From Serpula lacrymans var. lacrymans S7.9 (Eukaryota; Basidiomycota; Agaricomycetes; Boletales; Serpulaceae), in NCBI RefSeq assembly GCF_000218685.1, contig NW_006763300.1, positions 1,209,447 through 1,273,446 of the forward strand: 64,000 bases of DNA, written 5' to 3'. The first letter of the stretch is position 1; every line of letters starts with the position of its first letter. The notes under the pieces were generated by a model, which had not been told where the DNA came from, made no database searches, and saw only the letters and a list, made by a program, of their open reading frames with translations. A program made the translations under genes and the position numbers. This document shows positions 10,230-22,613 of the stretch, piece by piece.

Positions 10230-12801
10230 ATGAGCTCGACAACTTGCACCGTGTCCGACTTTACCTCCTCTTTTTCTTATTCTGACGCTCTCCACAATCG
10301 CTCGTCTAACACCGCAGGTGCTCCACTCCCCATCATTCCCCGCCGCACTTCCTTTTTGCGCTCTGAACACGCCGGTCCCCTTCTCTCACTCTCCTCTTCC
10401 ATGGAAAATACCAGTCCCAAGGCCCTCACCACACTGCGCGCGGACGTACCGTCCATGACACACACCCCACCCCTGCCTATCCTCTCCCAGGGCGATCTCT
10501 CAGCGGGAAACGATTTCGAGTCGAGCTCCTCCTCTGCGACCCAGACGGATGAAAATCGTCCGACCATCATCGCTAGGTCAATGCGCATATATGACCAGCG
10601 ATTCGCCTCCGTCTGTCCGCCCGAATATTCGACGCCTACGCCTGCTGTGCTCAAAGCCAGAGGTGAAGGTGGTCACCATGGTCATCCAGAGCTACACGGT
10701 CTCAGACGTGCGGCACCGACGACTTGCTCGCCAGCTGACTTTTCTGATGACGACGACACGCCACGGCTAGCCCAAGGACCTATACAGCCGTCGTCGGGCA
10801 ATAAAGGAAAGCTGTACCTCAATATGGACGGACTTAAGGCGAGGCATGCCTCTGAATCGCATATCGATGTGTACGGTGAGAAATTACTGAGGAGGGCAAC
10901 GCCCTCTCCTGCGTCGTCCGCTCAGAACTCCACTCACGGAAAGCTAATACGGAAAAAATCTGGGGAACCAGTAAAGTCGTCTATGAAACTCAAAAGGCCG
11001 GGTCTTCTTATCATGACGAACACCACACCAAGCAAGAGCGAGCCTAGCACGCCCACTCACACCAAGGTCGTTCACTTTGACGCAAAACTTGAACACGTCA
11101 AGCTTTTCCTTGCAGAGCAAAAACCGTTGGCTGTCTCCAGGGATGGCAGTCCGACGGATACCAGTGGAACGGATAACGAGTTTCCGTCCTTTATATATGG
11201 AGACGAGGAGGAAGACAGAAAAAAAGTGACGATGGAGATTCCCAACATGCCAGCCCTCCCTTCGAAGGTGGCCAACGTGGCCCTCCAAAGCCTGGAGCTG
11301 ATACAGGATACGCGGACCATCAACGGACGCGTGCGCGTGCGCAACATCGCTTTTGAAAAATGGCTTGCGGTGCGCTTCACCTTTGACTGGTGGCAGACGA
11401 CGAGCGAGGTGACGGCACGCTATGCGGAGTCTGTCGAAGGCAATACCTTTGACATTTTCACCTTCACGATACGCCTACACGATATATGGACGCGGATAGA
11501 GGAAAAGACGTTGTTCGTCGCGCTGAAGTATATTGTGGGGGGTCAAGAATTTTGGGACAACAATGACGGAGAGAATTATCTCGTGAAGTTCTCGAAATCT
11601 CAGATGGCGCCGGAGGTGGCGAGAGCAGACGAACCCAAGTCGGATATGGTTTATCTCAGGAACCAGCTCGAGCAAGTGGTGAAGGGAAGGGATCGGGAAA
11701 CGCGTCGTCGGTCTTCAGGCTCGGGTCAACGGATGCCCGCCGTGCTCACGGCGAACACTCCGTTGGCCACTCGGTACGACTTTGGGGCTTCGTTGAAGCA
11801 CCCTTGGAAAGGTGGCGTACCTCCTTCCCCGCCGCGCCACTTGAGGACCAGCACGTATCCTTCCTCTCCCAACACTATACCCTGGCCGCCAAAGCGCTCC
11901 CAACCCCTTGCTGGCAGAACCTCCCCCTTCTCTCCCACGCGTCCCGAGTCTCTAGGCTCACCTCGCGATGCTGATAAGGAGGATGTCCGTATCCCCTTTC
12001 CGCCCAAAGCCGAGGATTTGTCCTTCTCTGGACTTGGTCTCGGTAAGCAAACGCGTCAGCGACGTGATTGCTTCGAGCAGGACGGGGACGGTACTGGTTT
12101 CGCGCGAAGAACCCAGTTTAGCATATCGGTTACGTCGGAAAAGGGTAGGAGTGATAGTATGGACCACATCAACGAGCTGGCGGTCCCGAAGCCGCCACTT
12201 TCGCGGATTCATTCGTTCCCCCAGCCGGCTTTGAGCACGGGGGGACACTCGACGTTTGGTACGGGCTGGACCAATACGAAGCTGTTTCATCTGCGAGAGG
12301 ACAATGACTCCCTCTCGCCGTCTATTACGTCGAGCTCGTCAGCTTCGCCGTCGCCGTCGCCCACTTCGGACCATTTGGCGTTGAGGACGGATGGTGTGGC
12401 GGATCGCGAACATTCGCCCCTTGGTGAAACTATGGGAGATCGGGATAACTATAGTGCATTCCTGAACAGGTACGTTGTTTGCTTCTAGTCGGGGGGGACA
12501 AACGAGACTGATGCCACTTCAATGCAGATTTTGCTTTTACACCGGGTCAGACTCGCTGTTGGATACCCCTTCTGAGATTATGCCGCGCTCTCACTCCGCG
12601 TCCAGTGTAGAAGAGTTTTTATGGTCCCAGCCCCCTCCCACCAGTACATTTTCTCCCAACCTCCGCGAGACACTCATGCAGTACTCTTCGCCCTCCCCCC
12701 GTTCTCCTCCTTCTGACGACGTACGAAGTGGCTCATCGACGCCTACCGCTCAATCTCTCCTCATTTCCAAGCCACTATCTACCCCGCCTATGATAGGCTA
12801 G
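10230..12801 (+). CDS. CBM21-domain protein phosphatase 1 regulatory subunit (Gac1/Pig1-like)
   Basis: The gene encodes an 837-residue targeting subunit for type 1 protein phosphatase, likely directing it to glycogen and glycogen synthase. Two exons, 10230-12469 and 12528-12801, total 2514 nt. The start is the ATG at 10230; the longer open frame begins only with a TTG. About residues 275-285 contain the PP1-docking RVxF-type motif KVVHFD. A CBM21 domain follows at about residues 355-455, with VRVRNIAFEKWLAVRFTFDW and the end motif WDNNDGENY. The rest is Ser/Pro-rich and probably disordered. The last exon begins with N-R-F-C-F-Y-T-G, a conserved-looking patch split by the intron. The family role in glycogen control is known from yeast Gac1; function here is inferred from the domain pair. 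Confidence 0.9.
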
Positions 12802-13362
12802 GCAGCATTTTTAGAGAGGCTTTGGCCACTCTGTCTTGATTTGTTTACTTGCACACAATTTTTTTTCGTTTGTTTTGTTTTTGGTTTGGTATATACGTGG
12901 TGGTCATATAGAGGGACAGTGGAGACGACAGGTTTTTAGTCTGCCCCGCGCCGTATACGGACGTTTAGATGACCCCCTTCATGGTTGGACTGTGTCGCAC
13001 GCTCTCGGCCTGAGTACATCGTTACTCTGGTTAACAATGGTTTTTATTATCTTTATCTCCCTGGTCTTTTTCTTTTTTTACTTGTCGTGTCAAGCTCTGA
13101 AAAAAGCATGTACCTATTTTTATTATTTTTTTTCATCAAGGTGTAAGGTTGTGGCTGGTAGTTGTGTCGACTTTTTTTTTGTTTTTTAGATTTATTGATT
13201 TTTCTCCCTCTTTATGCTTGCATATTCACAATGAATCACGGTATCTTACATTGTAAACACATTTTCCCTTGAGCATGAACCGAGTCTTTGAAGTCTGGAG
13301 TAGAACCTCGTTATGAAGTTGCGAATGCGATCAAGGAATACGGTAACTATGCAAAGTAATAG
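12802..13362. other. convergent 3' intergenic region
   Basis: Two genes converge on this 560-bp interval, so it should hold two 3'UTRs. It is unusually T-rich on the + strand (many runs of 6-10 T from 12840 to 13200), which suits 3'UTR or terminator function for the CBM21 gene. Confidence 0.45.
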
Positions 13363-15427
13363 TTAATATCTACCCCTACGTTGGCCCCACCGATGTGAAC
13401 GACCACCCGGTCCCGGTCCTGCACCACCGCGATTACCCCACTCCTCAGCACCCGTGCCGAACATATCTTCCTGAGACGGTAAAGGTCCGTTCTGCCTCGG
13501 CGCAACAGGCACAGAGTGATCGATATGATCAGCTCCACCCAAGCCAGGAATGAAATCATCCGAGCCGCCCATCATCACCTCATCCGCCCTCCGCCCATAA
13601 CCCGCCTCCTCCATGCCCAAAGCCGCCTCCGCCGCCCCCGCGCCCAAAGCCGCCTCCTCCTCCCTCCCCCACCACTTCCCGCCGCCGTAGCTGAAGCCGG
13701 GTACGACCGCGTCCTCCTCCTCGTCCTGCCCGCCGGCGTCTTGGACCTCGGGCGGCTTCTCGCCGCCGGCTGCGAAGACGGCCGAGGCGTCGCCGGGGCG
13801 CTCGCGCGACCAGAAGCGGGTGGTGTGGTCGTTGGAGGCGCTGGCGAGGAGGTGGCCGAGGGGGTGGAAGGCGAGGGACCAGACGTTGGAGTCGTGCGCT
13901 TGGGAGAGCGTGGCGCGCGGGGGGGAGGTGGGTTGGGGGAGGAGGGCGGGGGGTTCGGGGCCGGAGAGGTCCCAGTGGAGGATGGCGCCTTCTGAGCCTC
14001 CGGAGGCGAGGATGGGGTGTATGGGATGCCAGGTCACGGCTGCAGAAAGAAGGGTGTTGTAGTCAGCGAGAGTCAGGTGAGATGAGGAGAGGTAGCGTAC
14101 AGCAGACTTCTTTTTTGTGGCCTTTTAGGATGCGGTATTCTTTCATGGCGCGGATGTCGAAGACGCGGACGGTTTGATCTCGGGAGGCGCTGGCGACGAG
14201 ATTGCCGTTGGGGGACCATGCCAGTGCTTGTATGGTATTCTTGTGCTGATGTCTATAAAAAGTCTAAGATACGTATTCACATTATGGGACGGAGGACTCA
14301 CAGCGTTGATAGGACCTTTTGCGTTCGAGGGTCCCAGAATTTGATGAGGTTGTCTTTACTCCCAGAAACGAGTAGCCCTTTCGTAGGATGCCATTCGACA
14401 CATTTCACGTCCCATCCGTGTCCTTAACAAACCTATCAGTGAAAATATAAAAACTCTCGACTAAAGAGGTGAAAATACCCGTCAGCACACTCTCCTCCCG
14501 ACTCTCCTCGAAAGACCAGATGCGGATGGTGGAATCATCACTCGCCGTCGCAAAGCGCCCATCGTCCGGACTAAAGCTCAGGCCTCTGATAGCTTCGCGG
14601 TGTCCTTGCCATGCGGTCAAGTTGTTCATGTTGGGCTGGAAATATTTGATGATGCCGGTCTGGTCGGCGGAGGCTAGGTAGGCTCCGGAGTGAGTGAATG
14701 CGAATGCGCGGATGGCTGTGTCGTGAGCTTGGAGGATGGTCTCGAAATTGAACGTGAGACCGTTCCATAGCGTGAATTCTCCACTCGTCGAGCCTGTGAG
14801 TACGCGTCGTCCCTCCGGCGTCCACTACAGTTCATATCGACGCCCTCAGAAAATAGGGAATGTAAGAATTAGGAGCAGACACTTGCCGTGACGACGTTGA
14901 CAGGACACCGTATCTTATTTGTCGACGTGTGTACGAATTTTGTACATAGGGAGGTTGATGAGTTCTCAGGATATGCGTTGGGTGGAAGCAGCTATATGGA
15001 CGATTATATTTTGTAAGTCACGTATGCGATTCACAAATTATTGAATCCTTCGTACATCGACGATATAAGGTGGAGCGGGCCTCATATAGGGCACAAATGT
15101 AGGATTCGGTCGTAGTTTGCGCAGCTGGGAGAGGAATCGAGTGCTAAGAATTGGATAACAGGTTGATAGTACATGATGTCGACGAACCAATGCCCATCTA
15201 CCGATGCCTCCGTTATAGTCCACCGTCCGTCTGGGTCTCGTCTTTTTGACGGCCTTTCCATCGACCCCTTGCCTGGCGGCGGCCATTTCTTGCTCCATGA
15301 CCTTGGCGTCGTCCATAGGTGGGGGCTGGGGAGCCGAGAGATACCTTTGGGGCGTCCATTCAACTTGCGCGTTCTTGGAAGCTCGCGGAATTGAGCTCGG
15401 GGGAAGGAGTAATGGAAGAGCACTCAT
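13363..15427 (-). CDS. Pfs2/WDR33-like WD40 polyadenylation factor subunit
   Basis: The gene encodes the WD-repeat scaffold of the cleavage and polyadenylation factor, which recognises the poly(A) signal region in the nucleus. It starts at the ATG at 15427. The N-terminal segment has the family signature [13 protein letters not shown] followed by [17 protein letters not shown] and I-V-D, just before the propeller. Seven WD40-type blades follow, for example [37 protein letters not shown] and [16 protein letters not shown]. Several 50-60 nt introns interrupt them. The C-terminal tail is Gly/Glu-rich ([20 protein letters not shown]) and ends in an Arg/Gly-rich stretch. The tail region is very GC-rich, which produces long overlapping frames on the other strand. 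Known yeast and human homologues make this assignment firm; exact intron borders were not all fixed. Confidence 0.92.
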
Positions 15428-15938
15428 GATAATGTTAAGGAGTCTTGCGACTTGAAGACTGCACTTGAAGTTTGAAGGTTCGCGGTACTTTTAGCCACGC
15501 GGTTCCACAAAAGACTGGGCCAGGAGTATGGCAAGGTTTATCAGGATTTTTAAACTGATATATTATCAGACGTTTGTCTCTTGCCCAGGCCAGGCTGCGG
15601 TACTAGTTCTCTTTTGCCGGTCGAGTCCTAGTTTCGAGGAAACCACCAAGCGTATTGGTATGTGTTTGTTTGCAGTGGCAGCTCTTGATTGTCGCGCCAG
15701 ACATGCCACCTATGCCACCAATATGACTGCAAAGAAAGCAAAGGGAATGTCGCAACACTTGATAACAGGTCTGGGCAGACGAGGAGCCATAAAGGAGTCA
15801 GCAAAAAGGAGCATGAAATGGTCCTAGAGTCGTATCAAGCTATATAGCCTCGCAGGATGTCCCCCTTCATGTCCCCATCGTTCCGCTGATCTCTTCTCGA
15901 CATTGGCATTCGGATTTCTAACCAGCCTCATATTCGAT
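15428..15938. promoter_or_regulatory. divergent promoter region, PFS2-like / histone H3 variant
   Basis: This 511-bp interval lies between two divergently transcribed genes. On the + strand a TATA-like tatatag sits at 15841-15847, about 95 bp before the H3 variant ATG. No histone H4 gene lies opposite, unlike the usual divergent H3-H4 pairs. Confidence 0.45.
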
Positions 15939-16839
15939 ATGGCTCGTACCAAGGTGAGCCTTCGTTCATATATGCAGTCGAAGGAGTCGCTCGTGATGGC
16001 AAAAGCACGAGAGGGTCATCGATGTCCCGACGCGTCTTGCGACGCGAGAGTAGTGGGGGGACTGCTGACTTCACTCTCCTCGATGTTTCAAAAATGCATG
16101 TTTCTGCATGGAGCCCTTCTGCGTGTCCTATCTCATACCTTAATTGCTCTATTTCCGAGCATGTTTTTGACTGGCTTGTTACATAGCAAACTGCGCGCAA
16201 GTCCACAGGAGGCAAAGTTCCGCGACTACAGCTCGCGTACAAGGAGTCTAGGAAGAAGACTGGAAGGTTGATGCCGGTCGGTTGTTAATTCACACCTGAA
16301 TGCCCTGATGATCATGCTCAGAGACGTCGTAGAAAACGACGATGAGTAGCCAAGGTGTCAAGAAACCTCATAGATTCAGACCAGGCACTGTCGCCCTTCG
16401 TGAAATCAGGCGTTACCAGAAAACTACCGAGCTCCTCATCCGTAAACTACCCTTCCAGAGGCTTGTGCGCGAGCTGGCCCAAGAAATCAAGGTGAGTGAA
16501 AGGCGTCGTTTTTATGACTGCGTAATCTAGGCTAATCATATTTTATTCTACTAGAGCGAACTCCGCTTCCAATCCTCTGCACTTATGGCACTCCAGGAGG
16601 CTAGCGAGGGTAATTGGCATCACTCCGTACAGATGCTATATTTGATGCTGACTTTACACATTACCAGCATATCTTATTTCTCTATTCGAGGATACGAATA
16701 TGGCAGCCATTCATGCCAAGAGAGTAACAATGTAATGTTTTTCTCTTTCTATATCTTCTAGGTCACTTCTAACCAAATCACCCACAGTCAACCTAAAGAC
16801 CTTGCTCTTGCACGTCGCCTCAGGGGTGAGCGCAATTAA
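15939..16839 (+). CDS. divergent histone H3 variant
   Basis: Six exons (15939-15953, 16187-16266, 16350-16491, 16555-16609, 16668-16731, 16788-16839) total 408 nt, or 135 residues including Met. The protein is a full histone H3 with start [15 protein letters not shown] and histone fold from [20 protein letters not shown] to [10 protein letters not shown]4, K9, S10, K14 and K27 are kept. The tail differs elsewhere: A15V, K18L, T22Y, A24E, A25S, S28K, and one residue missing before GVKKPH. The fold has [18 protein letters not shown] and NMAAIHAKR with canonical spacing, so there is no CENP-A-type longer loop 1. The first intron (233 nt) is long for this genome and follows a 15-nt first exon. 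I read it as an intact replacement-type variant rather than the bulk H3; whether it is expressed is not visible. Confidence 0.85.
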
Positions 16840-17139
16840 ACCAAAGGCATCCAATCTGCCTTCATCATCAATCATTAGTGTATCGTAGTACCTCATCATG
16901 ACCTGTATGCAAAGAAAGCATGTATCAAGTTGTTGTATGTGTTATGTTGTAACACCTTAAAATGTAACAATCTACCGTTCGAAATCTAAATTAGTGTCCT
17001 CAATCTCAATCAGCATTATTTCGACGATTTGAATTAAGGCTACAGGAGATTATTATGTGCAGTGAGCCGTAGCTACAAAAATTAAGTTTACAGACGTGAT
17101 ATGCAGGGTAGGTATGTGCGCTCTCTCGTCAACTCCGTG
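16840..17139. other. convergent 3' intergenic region
   Basis: The H3 variant and the PP2C gene converge on these 300 bp. Nothing beyond presumptive 3'UTR sequence is seen. Confidence 0.4.
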
Positions 17140-18783
17140 TCAGATACTCTGTACAATGATTGAGGTATCGTCCAAGCAATAAGCATGCTTGCCTTGCTCC
17201 AATACGCTTGAAACGTGCTTGTCATCGCCCCCCAGAGCTTGCCATAATAACCGCAAAGCCATATTCTGCGGCTTTGCCCCAGCCGCAGTACCTCGCTTGC
17301 CACCATTTCGCGCCCACTCTCTGAGTACTTTATCATGCTGTGAGCCACAAAGGTCTGCGAATCCGTCGGAACACAGTACAAGATATCTGCGAGGTGGATG
17401 AGGATGCCCAGAGCCCGCCCATCTGGCGTCAAGGGCATAGTGAGTTACCTCTGGCGTCGCTGAGATATATGGAGGTGTATGGTTTCGCACTAAAAACTCT
17501 TCCCAAGGAGACTTATCGTGGTAACCTGGATACAGGTTATAAAGTATCCGTCGAGTAAATTCAGGAGGCTGCTTGAAAGGAGTATCTCCTATACCTGGGT
17601 GATGGTCAACGATTTAGGATGTGTGGGTGTGATAACACGACTGTCAACTAACATCGGAAAGGAGCAATGGCTCCAAGAACTCGTCCGTCACGAACGCAGT
17701 CTAGTTCTCCGGGATGCTCGCGTTTAACGCGCCGAACTTCCAGGTGGTTATCCCCATTATGAACAGTTGTCAAAATGTCGATTTTCCATTCGTCGGGAGA
17801 CGTTTCTGTTATAACGGCTGCACAGTCATATCAGCAAATGATAATGAAAAAGTATCGGAAAGTAATAGAACATACTTCCTTGACAATCTCCCAGGTTTGC
17901 GATCCACAAATTACGATGATCTGGATCTATAAGTGCTACGAGCGCAGTAGTGCCATACATGCACAGTCGTGCCTTTTTGTAATTTATCCCGCCATATAAT
18001 TGATCGTTGATGACATGTTGAATCTGCTGATCGGAGAATTTGGATAGCGAGGATAAACCCCCAGGAAACAACTCAAGAACATCATTAGCAATTGCATCGT
18101 CAAAAGAAGTCATCGCGCGCGAGAGCAGGTCCGCTATCAGTGGAGGAGGGATGGCGCGATCGCCGTGTTTTTTGAGAATTTCTTCCAAAAATTCGCGTAC
18201 GATGATCGGCAAATGGTAAGCGCAATGTTCGACTGTGGCATCTCCCAGGTGTCCTGCGAAATATACAGCATGAACAAGCCATGATCACGGGGGGTTTCAT
18301 GAAGACCCACCATCGAACACTCCAGTTAATGCCCATTGATGCCCATTGACGTCGATTTGTTGAATAACGTATCGGTCTTGTGATTGACTGGCAGAAAAAG
18401 GCTGAAAGTTCACGCCGTCTGCCCGCCATTCGTGAGCAGCGCCAAAATGCATACTCCTTGGATCTGCGCCAGATGACAACTCCTGCCAGATATCTCGGCC
18501 TTTCGGGGATGGGTCTGGATGGGGGCGTCGCCCATCTTGAGAGCTGCATCCTAGCCCAGGAGCGCCTTTCTCGTAGGACAGTATCGGATCGGCATGGCCA
18601 TTGTCCTGTTTCTCGATGGCATTGTTAGCACCACCGGGTACAGTAGTCATAGTCCGCTGCAAGGATGCAGAAGGTGAAAGACGACGAGCTGAGACGTACA
18701 GTCAAGCTGCTTACCGCCCAATAGTGGGTAAAACTGGGCAGACGTGGAAGTTCAAATTGAATATCGCAGAACCATATATGCAT
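17140..18783 (-). CDS. PP2C-type protein phosphatase (PDP-like)
   Basis: The gene encodes a metal-dependent Ser/Thr phosphatase of the PPM/PP2C family. Metal-binding and core motifs are present once introns are removed: GVFDGHLGDAT (the GxFDGH motif is split by an intron near 18303), GTTALVALI, WIANLGDCQ, HPGELDCV, GRVLGAIAPFR and YLVLCSDGFADL. The gene ends DDTSIIVQSI*. I place the start at 18783, where a 23-codon first exon (starting MHIWFCDIQF) joins in phase 0 through a gtaagc..cag intron to RTMTTVPGG; the open frame at 18662 begins only with TTG. The central part resembles pyruvate dehydrogenase phosphatases and related fungal PP2Cs, but I see no clear mitochondrial presequence, so the substrate is unknown. 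The motif set looks catalytically complete. Confidence 0.85.
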
Positions 18784-19361
18784 ATCAATAAATAGCGCGC
18801 GGCATGGATCCTGTCCACCCTAGCCTGGTTGCGTACATAGCACACGTGATGGTCAAACGCACACTGCACAGTCGATATATGGCAAGGTTGCTGTCGATTG
18901 TCATCGCACCTGCGAGTTATAGATAAACCAGCGGAGGATTTCATTTAAGCCTAGAGCTGTTCCCGTCGATACTGCAGCCCAACTGCGGTAGCTTTCCTCT
19001 ACGCGGCGAAGACCATTTGAGAATTACCGCGGGCGCAGCTTTCGTGGTCACTTGCTCAAAGTAAGCAACACAGAAAAAAAGGATATTGAATCCGTCTTCT
19101 AAGACGGATGAGTTATGTAAGACAAGCCCCTTAAGGGAAAAGTCGATGTGAAATAGCTACTAAGATACAATGCCAGCTCTGTCGTAGACATGCTGGTAAC
19201 TAACGTCAATGTGAAACGAAACCGAAGTGATACAGTAAGTATGGTGATGTTGTAGTATGTGCAAGGACCAGTCGTCAGGTGTGTGTATACACTGTATGTA
19301 TATATCCAAGTCCAGTCTAGTTACCAGGCCGAGGTCCATGTGAAGATAAGAAAGAAATCAA
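18784..19361. other. intergenic spacer, about 0.58 kb
   Basis: The spacer lies between the PP2C start and the end of the next minus-strand gene. I see no coding potential. The PP2C promoter should lie in its left part. Confidence 0.4.
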
Positions 19362-22286
19362 TTATTTAAGGAATGGGTTTTTTGATCCGCCCGTACTTGC
19401 TGGGGTCACCCAGTAGGATCCGCGAGGCTCAGGCGACTGTCTCACAGACGCCGCATAAGCTTCTGCATCCGTAGGAGGACTGGGAACCGCAGGAGTCAAT
19501 CCTCGAGTCCGTGAATTATGCATCGACGAGCCTAGTGTCGTCGCCGAGAACCGGGACATTAAGGGATTGGTTTTAACCGGTTGACGGGGTTCAGGTCCGT
19601 GTCGTGGTACGCCCGTTACTTGGGAGTACAGTGATCCTCCTGACAACCGGTGAGAACCGTTCGTGTAAGGATAATCGTACGAGTTGCGGTGTTTGTGGTC
19701 TTCGAGAGGGGGAAGAGGCGAAGGAGCACGGCTCGACCCTGCCCTGGAATATTCATATGCGCCGATAAGCTTTTCCATTTCTTGGTGATGTCTGGCTTCC
19801 TCGGCAGCGCGCAATTTCGCTAATTTAATGTCCTCACCCTCGGGCAGCCGACTGGGAGAATGTCCAAAAAGTCTTTCACCGAAACGTGCGAGACGCCAGC
19901 GCCAGCTACGCTTGCGGTTGAGATTGGAGGCAAAAGCTGCGGTTTCCTTGGCACGTTGCTTACGAGCACGCCGGCGCCAGCACATCATGAACACTAAGAA
20001 AATAAACGCACACCCAAGGGCCATAAGTAGAATCTCCCACCACTGAAGGGTTTGTTTCGTCGTAGTTGATATCGGTGTAGATAATCCCGTGATGGACGGC
20101 AGGGCTGATGCGGATGTTCCGGAGGCTTGGGGAATCAGAACCAGTTCCGACAGACAAGCGCCGAGACCTGGGACAACACTAGATCCGCTACTACAATTAG
20201 CAGACGTACAAGAGCCTCCGCGGAGGACCTGGCTTGAGCTGGAACAAGCTAGGCAGTTGCTCGGTCCAGATCCGGAGCAGCTGGAGCAGCTTTGGTCGCA
20301 CGATTGGCAAGTAGAAGAGGTGGTGTCAAAGAACTGCGACTGGCTACATGTAGGAAGACATCTGCCGTTGGTAAGCACAGGCAGAGCTTTGTTGCAGCTG
20401 GTGCATTGGCTGAAAGATGAACCTGAACATGTTGCGCAGTCAGGGTGACACGAAATGCAAGTATTGGAGGAACTGAATGTGTTGGATGGGCAAGAAGCAA
20501 CACACTGGCCGTTTGAGGCAAGCTGCTTATTGGCACAGGTCAAGCAGAAGTCGGCACTACCCAAACATGTAGAACAAGAAGAGCTGCAAGCTACAAAATA
20601 AAATGTTATGAGCGGAGCATCATAAAGTAAGAAACAAAGAAACTTACCAGTGCACGTCAGATTATCCTGAGGTGAGAGAAACGCGCCACTTGGACAGCTT
20701 TCAACACATTTCCCCTGCGAAAGTACAAAACCCGGAAGACAGCCTGTACACTGCGCTTGGTCTATAGTGGATCCAACGTTGAAATTAGAGATCTGGCACG
20801 AAGTGCATTTTGGCCCACAAGCTATAATAAATCGAGACTTAGCTTACATCAAGATTAAGAGAAACGAAGACTTACTATCGCATTCATGCTTATCATTATT
20901 TCCAATGAGACTGGAGCCTTGGCAGACACCTCCGCTATTGGTCTGTACACACGATCCACCGAGCGAATACGACCCAGAAGCGCAGATGATGCAGTCGTTG
21001 GATGTACCCCCACTACACGTTTGACAAACTGGGGAGCAGACAGGGCATGCTGTCCCGTTGCTGAAGCTACCTTCTGGGCAAGCAGTACCGGTTGATGTCT
21101 GCTGTTGTGTGGCATCGCATTTTGTTCTGTCAGTCGTATCTTGCGTGAATCCGGATGCGCAAGTAATGCAATCGCCAGTCCCAGCCGCACATTCTGAGCA
21201 GCCTAGCTGACATACTGGAAATAAGGCTGATCAGAAAGGACATTGATTCGGAGAGATATTGTACCCTTACTTTCGCAGTTGCCGCTTGAGTCAAGGAAAA
21301 ACCCAGTGGAACACTGTGCACACGCAGTGCCGTTGGAAGCAGTGGTCCAGCCAGTGATACAAGTGCATTGCCCGTTAGTGCCGCACTCGCCGTTGATGCA
21401 GTTACAGCTTGAGGGAGGATTACTGACTACTGGGACAAGACATTTCCCAGAGCCCGAAATGCCATCGTCACAAGACGTGCATCCTGAAGGGCAGGCCTGA
21501 CATGTTGGGCCGAAGAACCCAGAAGAGCACATTTCACAAGAGGTTCCGTTGAATCCAGTAGGGCAAGTGCAAGTTCCCGAAGCGGAACACACACCGGAAC
21601 CTGAACAAGGAGGCGAACAAGAGGAAGATTGCATGTCAAGCAGGGCGAGCGACCCTGAGGAACTTGGTGGCAGCTGGCTTACATCAGGAACCGAGTCCCA
21701 AAGGATAACACGGGAGTTCGATCCTGCGGAAACGGCCACCCAAACATCAGATGATATTGCCAGAGACGACGCGGATAGTGAAACGGATGCGTTGACAACA
21801 GGTTCCGTAGGAAGTGATGAGAATGAACCTTGGCCTGAGTACAGAGTTTGAGGATATATAGCGAGCCCAGGTTGAAGTTGGACAGTGAGGGGAAGTGTGA
21901 CTGATGAACCAGAGCTCGAGTTTCCGAATCCAGTAGACTGGGATAGTGAAGCGGATGAAGACGTTAACATGCTATGCAGAAGCTCTGGATTTGAGGTTGA
22001 TGTATATTGACCAGGCAGGAGTAGTAAGTTGGATGGCGCTCCTGACGCCGATAGCGCTGCTCCGACTGCAAATTGTGTCAGCAGCGCGTTGACGAATGAA
22101 ATAAAGTACCGACTAGTGGTGTTTGAAAAACCCTGAAGGCATTGTCCCGCAACGCAAACAACGGTGGAAGAAGATTGCGCGGCTTACAAGATAGCGTTAG
22201 TCCCAACGACTCTATTATTATGGTAGAGCTTGCTCACCGACAGACGCGCTGTAAAAGAGAGAAAAGGCAAGAAATTTCGAAAACAT
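19362..22286 (-). CDS. cysteine-rich growth-factor-receptor-domain membrane protein
   Basis: This is a large type I membrane protein with animal-receptor-like architecture. A 17-residue signal peptide (MFSKFLAFSLFYSASVA) is encoded across a first intron; the start at 22286 was found by splicing gtgagc...ttgtaag. A Ser-rich N-terminal domain follows. Then come many Cys-rich EGF/furin-like modules, such as CSGSGVCSASGTCTCPTGF, CINGECGTNGQCTCITGW and CHPDCATCSGSSFSQCTSC. A single transmembrane helix lies near 20000, followed by the basic stop-transfer CWRRRARKQRAK and a Ser/Pro-rich cytoplasmic tail of about 200 residues ending GGSKNPFLK. No kinase domain is present. Agaricomycete genomes carry similar proteins annotated as growth factor receptor domain-containing; the ligand and function are unknown. 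Two or three introns interrupt the Cys-rich part. Confidence 0.82.
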
Positions 22287-22613
22287 GTCGAACTAGCGAA
22301 CTAATGATGGTAGAAGGAATGAAGAAGAAGATATAGAGACACGAGCGACGCGCTCTTCACTGGGAATCTGGCTTGGACCCATGCTTTTTGTGGTTGGCTG
22401 TAAGAACAAATCACGGCAGACAATAATAAAGAACAATACAAAGGTGGACAATAGCAGTTAAGCGACCTTGGTAACATGCCCTTTATGGAAATATTACATA
22501 ATAACAACGCCACCCCGCCCCATTCCTTCGCTTTGTCATCTTTCCCACAACCGGAGCTCCCGCCCATTATTTGTTCTTTGAACTTCTTTCCCAGCAACCT
22601 TGTCCTGCTAGTA
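22287..22613. promoter_or_regulatory. head-to-head promoter region
   Basis: This 327-bp interval separates the divergently transcribed receptor-like gene and REV1. It probably drives both. The frame of REV1 is open back to 22476 with an in-frame ATG there, so a slightly longer REV1 start is possible. Confidence 0.4.

Noticed and set aside
13516..13995. Long + strand frame opposite the Pfs2-like C-terminus
   Set aside because: It is a GC-rich shadow of the Gly/Glu-rich coding region on the minus strand, with repetitive composition and no family features.
17560..17650. Apparent in-frame stop in the PP2C gene after the GAIAPFR motif
   Set aside because: A gttagt...cag intron removes it and rejoins the frame to IGDTPFKQPPEFTRR, so the gene is intact.
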